This document shows positions 53,158 to 56,616 of a stretch of 56,616 bases of DNA, piece after piece. Source of the stretch: Promethearchaeota archaeon. Lineage in GTDB: Archaea; Asgardarchaeota; Lokiarchaeia; Sigyniarchaeales; SOKP01. Under the pieces are notes generated by a model. The model saw only the letters and a list, made by a program, of their open reading frames with translations, was not told where the DNA came from and did not search any database. The position numbers and the translations under genes were made by a program. The number at the start of each line of letters is the position of its first letter. Position 1 is the first letter of the stretch. Location: assembly GCA_016930515.1 (NCBI GenBank), contig JAFGGO010000173.1, positions 1 through 56,616 of the forward strand. The letters run 5' to 3'.

Positions 53158-53991
53158 TTAGCAAAACTTGCGATATACTTCATTTATCTGTGCACCATTA
53201 ACATTAATTTCGTTTATATCTGCAGTTCCAAGTCCCTTTTTTCCTGCAATCTTCAAGTACTTTGGGTTGCGCCCAATAATAGCACTTCCAACGGAATCTA
53301 CTGCGACTGGATCGCTTCCCACAACGATTAAATCCATTCTCACGGGATTACCTCCAATTTCGAAGCCATCAGAACCCACGATCGCGTCTATCAATTGAAA
53401 TTTCATCTTTGCTCTGAATAAAGATGTAAGATCCGCAATTTTTTCGTGTAATCTCGAGTGCATTATACCCTTGGGCATAATAGTTCCCATGAGATTTTTC
53501 ATTGAAAGCGTGGTGCCCGCTATTGAGTGTGTTTTTAAGGATGGAATTGAAATGATACAGTCTGCCTCCCAAGCAATTTTTGAAAGGTTTACAGAGCATA
53601 AAGCGAGAGGATTAGGAATTTTGACATCTTCTACTCTCTCGTCATTATTAAGATCGATCACCGATATGCCGTAATCTTCTAGTCTAAAAACATCATTTAG
53701 TTCCATTGCTCGTCTAGTATATTTGTCTTGACCCCCGTCACCGATAAAAATAGCACTAGGATCCGTTTTTCCATTGTTTATCAGATATTTCACGACACCT
53801 TCTAATGTGTCCGTTGAGGTAACATTCCCCGAGCTAGATAAATCATCGCAAACCCAATTAGGTTTGATCAATATCTTTTTTTCATTTCCCGATAGATAAT
53901 CAATCGCATTAAACGTCTTAAGAGCGTTATAAACAAAATCTATATCATTTTCGCTTTGTCTTTTCTTGAATATGTGTACTTGAGATTTCAT
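53158..53991 (-). CDS. DUF362 family protein
   Basis: A 277-aa DUF362 protein. It has KKILIKPNWV near the N-terminus, IFIGDGGQDKYTRRAMEL, IISIPSLKTHSIAGTTLSMKN and VVGSDPVAVDSVGSAIIG, the typical blocks. The family is often fused to ferredoxin domains; here it is the core only, without CxxCxxC clusters. Its biochemical role is not established. It stands alone between the CheR pair and the AlkD-like gene. Confidence 0.88.
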   Translation of the reverse strand: MKSQVHIFKKRQSENDIDFVYNALKTFNAIDYLSGNEKKILIKPNWVCDDLSSSGNVTSTDTLEGVVKYLINNGKTDPSAIFIGDGGQDKYTRRAMELNDVFRLEDYGISVIDLNNDERVEDVKIPNPLALCSVNLSKIAWEADCIISIPSLKTHSIAGTTLSMKNLMGTIMPKGIMHSRLHEKIADLTSLFRAKMKFQLIDAIVGSDGFEIGGNPVRMDLIVVGSDPVAVDSVGSAIIGRNPKYLKIAGKKGLGTADINEINVNGAQINEVYRKFC

Positions 53992-54023
53992 TTTTCAAAC
54001 TGAACTTTGTTATTATTTTTTTT

Positions 54024-54761
54024 TTATATTTCGTTCCTTTTTTCTCTAGACATTTTCTCACTTGCGTAACGCAGGATCAATCTTGGTAAGGTAGCCTTAT
54101 TGTTCATTAGATACTTAAAAACCACATCAGGATCGTAGTTTGAACAAGTTTTTAGAAGCCACCCAACGCCTTTTTGGATGTAATCTTCGGACGAGTAAAG
54201 CATTTTTTCTATTATTGCAAAAACCCACTTTTCTTCAAATGATTTTTTTATGAGTATTAGTTTTATAAGTATGACGAGTGATGCCCTTCTTATCCAGAAA
54301 TTCTCAGATTCTGACCACATTTCAACCGTTTTTCGAGCTAATTTTTCGTTTCCTTTTTTGCCTAAAAAGGGACCAATCACTCGGATCACCGTACTATCGC
54401 AGAGCGCCCAAGTATCGCAATACTTGATATAGGTATCGTGGAAAAGCTCTATGGTTGAGGCCGTAAATTCCTTATTAAATCTCTTTAGAAGGAAAAGACC
54501 CACAAATTTCTCATCGTGCACGTTTGAACCGATTAATTCTTTAAAAACTTCAATAGCTTCCTCAAAAGATAATTGATGGTTTTTTTGAAACTCTCTCGCT
54601 ATTTTTTCTATCTCGGGAACTTTTAAACCGTAGCTCGAAAATTTTGGATTATCAGAATTAATTATTTTATAAAAACGTTCTTTATCTTTTTCTTCGAGGG
54701 CGGGAGCGCTTTTTTCAAGAGAGTTCTTAAGCAAAGTAAGGTATTTTTCAACTTTTAACAT
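54024..54761 (-). CDS. DNA alkylation repair protein, AlkD-like
   Basis: A 245-aa all-helical HEAT-like repeat protein. SSYGLKVPEIEKIAREF is the family N-terminal block and KYCDTWALCDSTVIRV contains the W-x-x-x-D arrangement that includes the catalytic aspartate in AlkD; SEDYIQKGVGWLLKTCSNYD is the third landmark. AlkD removes alkylated purines without base flipping. It is followed on the same strand by the DUF362 gene with 32 bp between. Confidence 0.88.
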   Translation of the reverse strand: MLKVEKYLTLLKNSLEKSAPALEEKDKERFYKIINSDNPKFSSYGLKVPEIEKIAREFQKNHQLSFEEAIEVFKELIGSNVHDEKFVGLFLLKRFNKEFTASTIELFHDTYIKYCDTWALCDSTVIRVIGPFLGKKGNEKLARKTVEMWSESENFWIRRASLVILIKLILIKKSFEEKWVFAIIEKMLYSSEDYIQKGVGWLLKTCSNYDPDVVFKYLMNNKATLPRLILRYASEKMSREKRNEI

Positions 54762-54839
54762 AAGTTCGATTTTGTTTTAGTTCAAAACGGGTTCTTTTCG
54801 TTTAATGAAAAAATTGAACGCCATTGATAATATTTACGG

Positions 54840-55964
54840 TTATAAGAAATTATCCAAGGCACTTTTCCTTTCGATATTTTTGCGATCCAAGTACCTTTCA
54901 ATCAAACTAGCAACGGAGGTATTAAAACCTCTTATCTGGAGAAGTGTAGTTCTTGCTCTAATGTCAATAATCGACTCTTCCAAGTTGTTTAAATATAACC
55001 CTGCCCATAATAGGGATTTATTTACCTTGCCAGTTAAAGAATCCTTATAATACTTGTTTAATAACATTTGAGAGATTATGTAATTCCATTTTCGATAATC
55101 GTTCGGTATCCAACGTTTAAGCCTTATTCCAAGCGAATATTTATTACATAGTTCTAGCATTTTGCTATTTATCTCTTTTAAATAGTTCCCTAACATAATA
55201 GAATCATCACACAATTTGAGAAGGGGTTTGACGATCTTGGAATGTTCGCTTTTTTTTAATTTTTCAAAAAAATACGCCTTTTGTGAATCTCTAAGCGTGA
55301 GACCTGGTGAAAATAACACGAAATCTGCTCCCGATTCCTTTGATTTTTTCACAACTGATTCTAAATTTTCGTCTGAATCTTCTAAAAAGGGAATGATAGG
55401 CATAAAATAGGTTCCTACCTGAATCTCGGGGGCTCTCTTCTTGATCGATTTCATTGCTTCAAGGCGATCTAATGGAGCAGAGGAATAAGGCTCTAAAAAT
55501 CTAGCTAAATCCTCATTCGTGGTAGTTATGGAAAAACCAACGGTGCACCAAGAATCTTTCGCAATGTTTTTTAAAATATCTATATCTCTCGTTATTAAAC
55601 TCGATTTCGTAGCGATGTTTACGGGGAACTTGAACTTAGATAGTACTTTTAATATTCTTCTCGTGTTTTCAATTTCTTGCTCGATAGGCTGATAGGCGTC
55701 GCTCACGCCTCCGGGTCCCACGACATCAGGGAGTAATTTACGAGCTCGTTTTAGTTTAACGCTTAATTTCTTATCAATATCAATTTTTACGACGATTTCG
55801 TTCTCAAAATCGTTCAAGTAATACCTTTCGCTCCTTGCGTCGCAATATGTACAAGCGTGCTGGCAACCCGAATATGGGTTAATGGAATAACGAGCCCAGA
55901 ACCACGAGTCTGGGTATTTATACTTGTTTAAAGCGGTTTTAAATTCCTTTTTTATAACTCTCAT
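54840..55964 (-). CDS. SplB-like radical SAM protein
   Basis: A 374-aa radical SAM protein of the spore-photoproduct-lyase-like group (COG1533 type). The cluster motif is GCQHACTYCDAR (C-x3-C-x2-C), preceded by NPYSG, and GGVSDAYQPIE follows. There is an IATKSSLITRDIDIL block and a long C-terminal helical region. Archaeal members have no proven substrate; a DNA repair role is plausible next to the AlkD-like gene but is inference. The ATG at 55964 is the first in frame. Confidence 0.85.
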   Translation of the reverse strand: MRVIKKEFKTALNKYKYPDSWFWARYSINPYSGCQHACTYCDARSERYYLNDFENEIVVKIDIDKKLSVKLKRARKLLPDVVGPGGVSDAYQPIEQEIENTRRILKVLSKFKFPVNIATKSSLITRDIDILKNIAKDSWCTVGFSITTTNEDLARFLEPYSSAPLDRLEAMKSIKKRAPEIQVGTYFMPIIPFLEDSDENLESVVKKSKESGADFVLFSPGLTLRDSQKAYFFEKLKKSEHSKIVKPLLKLCDDSIMLGNYLKEINSKMLELCNKYSLGIRLKRWIPNDYRKWNYIISQMLLNKYYKDSLTGKVNKSLLWAGLYLNNLEESIIDIRARTTLLQIRGFNTSVASLIERYLDRKNIERKSALDNFL

Positions 55965-56616
55965 CTATTTAATCCCAATAGTGATCAATTATTTATAATT
56001 TATTCAGACTTTTTTATGCAAAACTACTACCTGCGAATTTAAATACTAAAAAATTAGAGGATCATTATTTTTTGTGTGGAATATTATTCTCTGAATTGAA
56101 ATCCTTTTTTTAACGAATTTTTTTTACAAAAAAAAAAGAACGAAAAAACGCCCAAATTTAAAAGATATTAAACTCTAGAGGTTGAAAAAAAATGGTTGTA
56201 TTTTGCATCACTTGTTATTTGGACGTTTTTTCATAATAATACATGAAAATTCGTACATATATTTGTATCTGTCATTATTATAAGCTGGATTCGGTGAACG
56301 AAACAGAACATGCAAATTCACTCAATATAATAAATCGTGTTAAATAGCAATAATGTGTTAATTGATTTGAGTCTCCTTTATGTATAGAATTAGTAAAAAT
56401 CATTTGTTATGGCATAACAAAAAAAAGAGGATTTAGATCCATTTCTAACAAAAAGATTTTTATGTATTTAGAGTTAGTACTGAAGTAGGTAGAGATATCT
56501 TGTTATGTCAAATTTTTCAATTTTTATTTTTTTTTTTTGGGTTAAATTTTTTGCCCTAGCAATGGGTATTTTAAGGACATGGTGGCAGTCTGGAAAATAA
56601 TAATTATTATAAAATA
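55965..56616. other. 650-bp non-coding right end
   Basis: AT-rich, with long A and T runs and no believable open frame on either strand. It holds the promoter of the SplB-like gene and a 17-bp perfect palindrome (56404-56420) whose arm TTGTTATG recurs at 56500-56507. A gene start may follow beyond the window. Confidence 0.5.
56404..56420. repeat. 17-bp palindrome with a repeated half-site
   Basis: TTGTTATG and CATAACAA around one G. The half-site TTGTTATG occurs again 96 bp downstream (56500-56507) as a direct copy. This may be a regulator site for a gene beyond the window. Confidence 0.35.

Noticed and set aside
53092..53331. 79-codon plus-strand frame overlapping the DUF362 gene
   Set aside because: Most of it is antisense to a well-conserved gene, and the hydrophobic cysteine-rich product has no support.
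1..56616. tRNA or rRNA genes, CRISPR arrays, insertion sequences
   Set aside because: Reading the intergenic regions on both strands I found no T-loop/anticodon pattern, regularly spaced repeats, transposase or terminal inverted repeats; a covariance search would be more sensitive for tRNAs.

Overview
The window is about 57 kb of AT-rich archaeal DNA, almost certainly from an Asgard archaeon of the Lokiarchaeia type. It carries archaeal information-processing genes (TFB, Gar1, archaeal DnaG primase, RNase Z, TrmY, D-aminoacyl-tRNA deacylase, the archaeosine enzymes ArcS and RaSEA, Sec61 gamma), a eukaryote-type S26e, Roadblock/LC7-like proteins, RING-like cysteine-rich proteins, a Get3/ArsA ATPase, a corrinoid acetyl-CoA decarbonylase/synthase subunit, and a peroxiredoxin-like gene read through an in-frame TGA that looks like selenocysteine. 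I found no tRNA or rRNA gene, CRISPR array or insertion sequence.

Layout. 0-12.9 kb: an unknown protein, dtdA, an orphan corrinoid protein, a membrane-anchored winged-helix regulator followed by a MacB-type ABC exporter, a coiled-coil protein with RNase Z, a TspO-like membrane protein, a MoaD/ThiS-like protein ending in -GGK, a TPR protein and a HAD phosphatase. 13.2-21.7 kb: a complete branched-chain-amino-acid-type ABC importer (binding protein, two permeases, two ATPases), then a HEAT-repeat protein 13 bp later and an acyl-CoA synthetase; a 22-bp perfect palindrome sits just upstream. 21.9-34.1 kb: CdhE, small membrane proteins, a HypE-like AIR synthase paralogue facing MobB, a PIN-TPR fusion, S26e, a CDP-alcohol phosphatidyltransferase, TrmY, an ABC-2 transporter and Roadblock-like genes. 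34.2-38.8 kb: gar1-tfb and arcS-raSEA. 38.9-46.8 kb: a four-PAS histidine kinase, a double Lrp-type regulator divergent from S-adenosylhomocysteine hydrolase, two tandem zinc proteins, the candidate selenoprotein and Get3/ArsA. 46.8-56.6 kb: an intergenic region full of inverted repeats, dnaG, OsmC, Sec61 gamma, a polytopic protein, two CheR-like methyltransferases, DUF362, an AlkD-like glycosylase, an SplB-like radical SAM protein and 650 bp of apparently non-coding DNA.

Two observations deserve most attention. First, the peroxiredoxin-like gene at 44816-45295 has TGA exactly where the first cysteine of the C-P-Y-C redox motif should be, with intact reading frame on both sides and a hairpin directly after the stop. 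Second, several genes here (histidine kinase, peroxiredoxin, the 61-aa CxxC protein, the TPR protein, the ABC-2 permease, MobB) have a conserved N-terminus that lies upstream of any ATG/GTG/TTG, yet a Shine-Dalgarno-like sequence sits in front of an ATT, CTG or ACG codon. This suggests near-cognate start codons are used, and standard gene callers would truncate these proteins.
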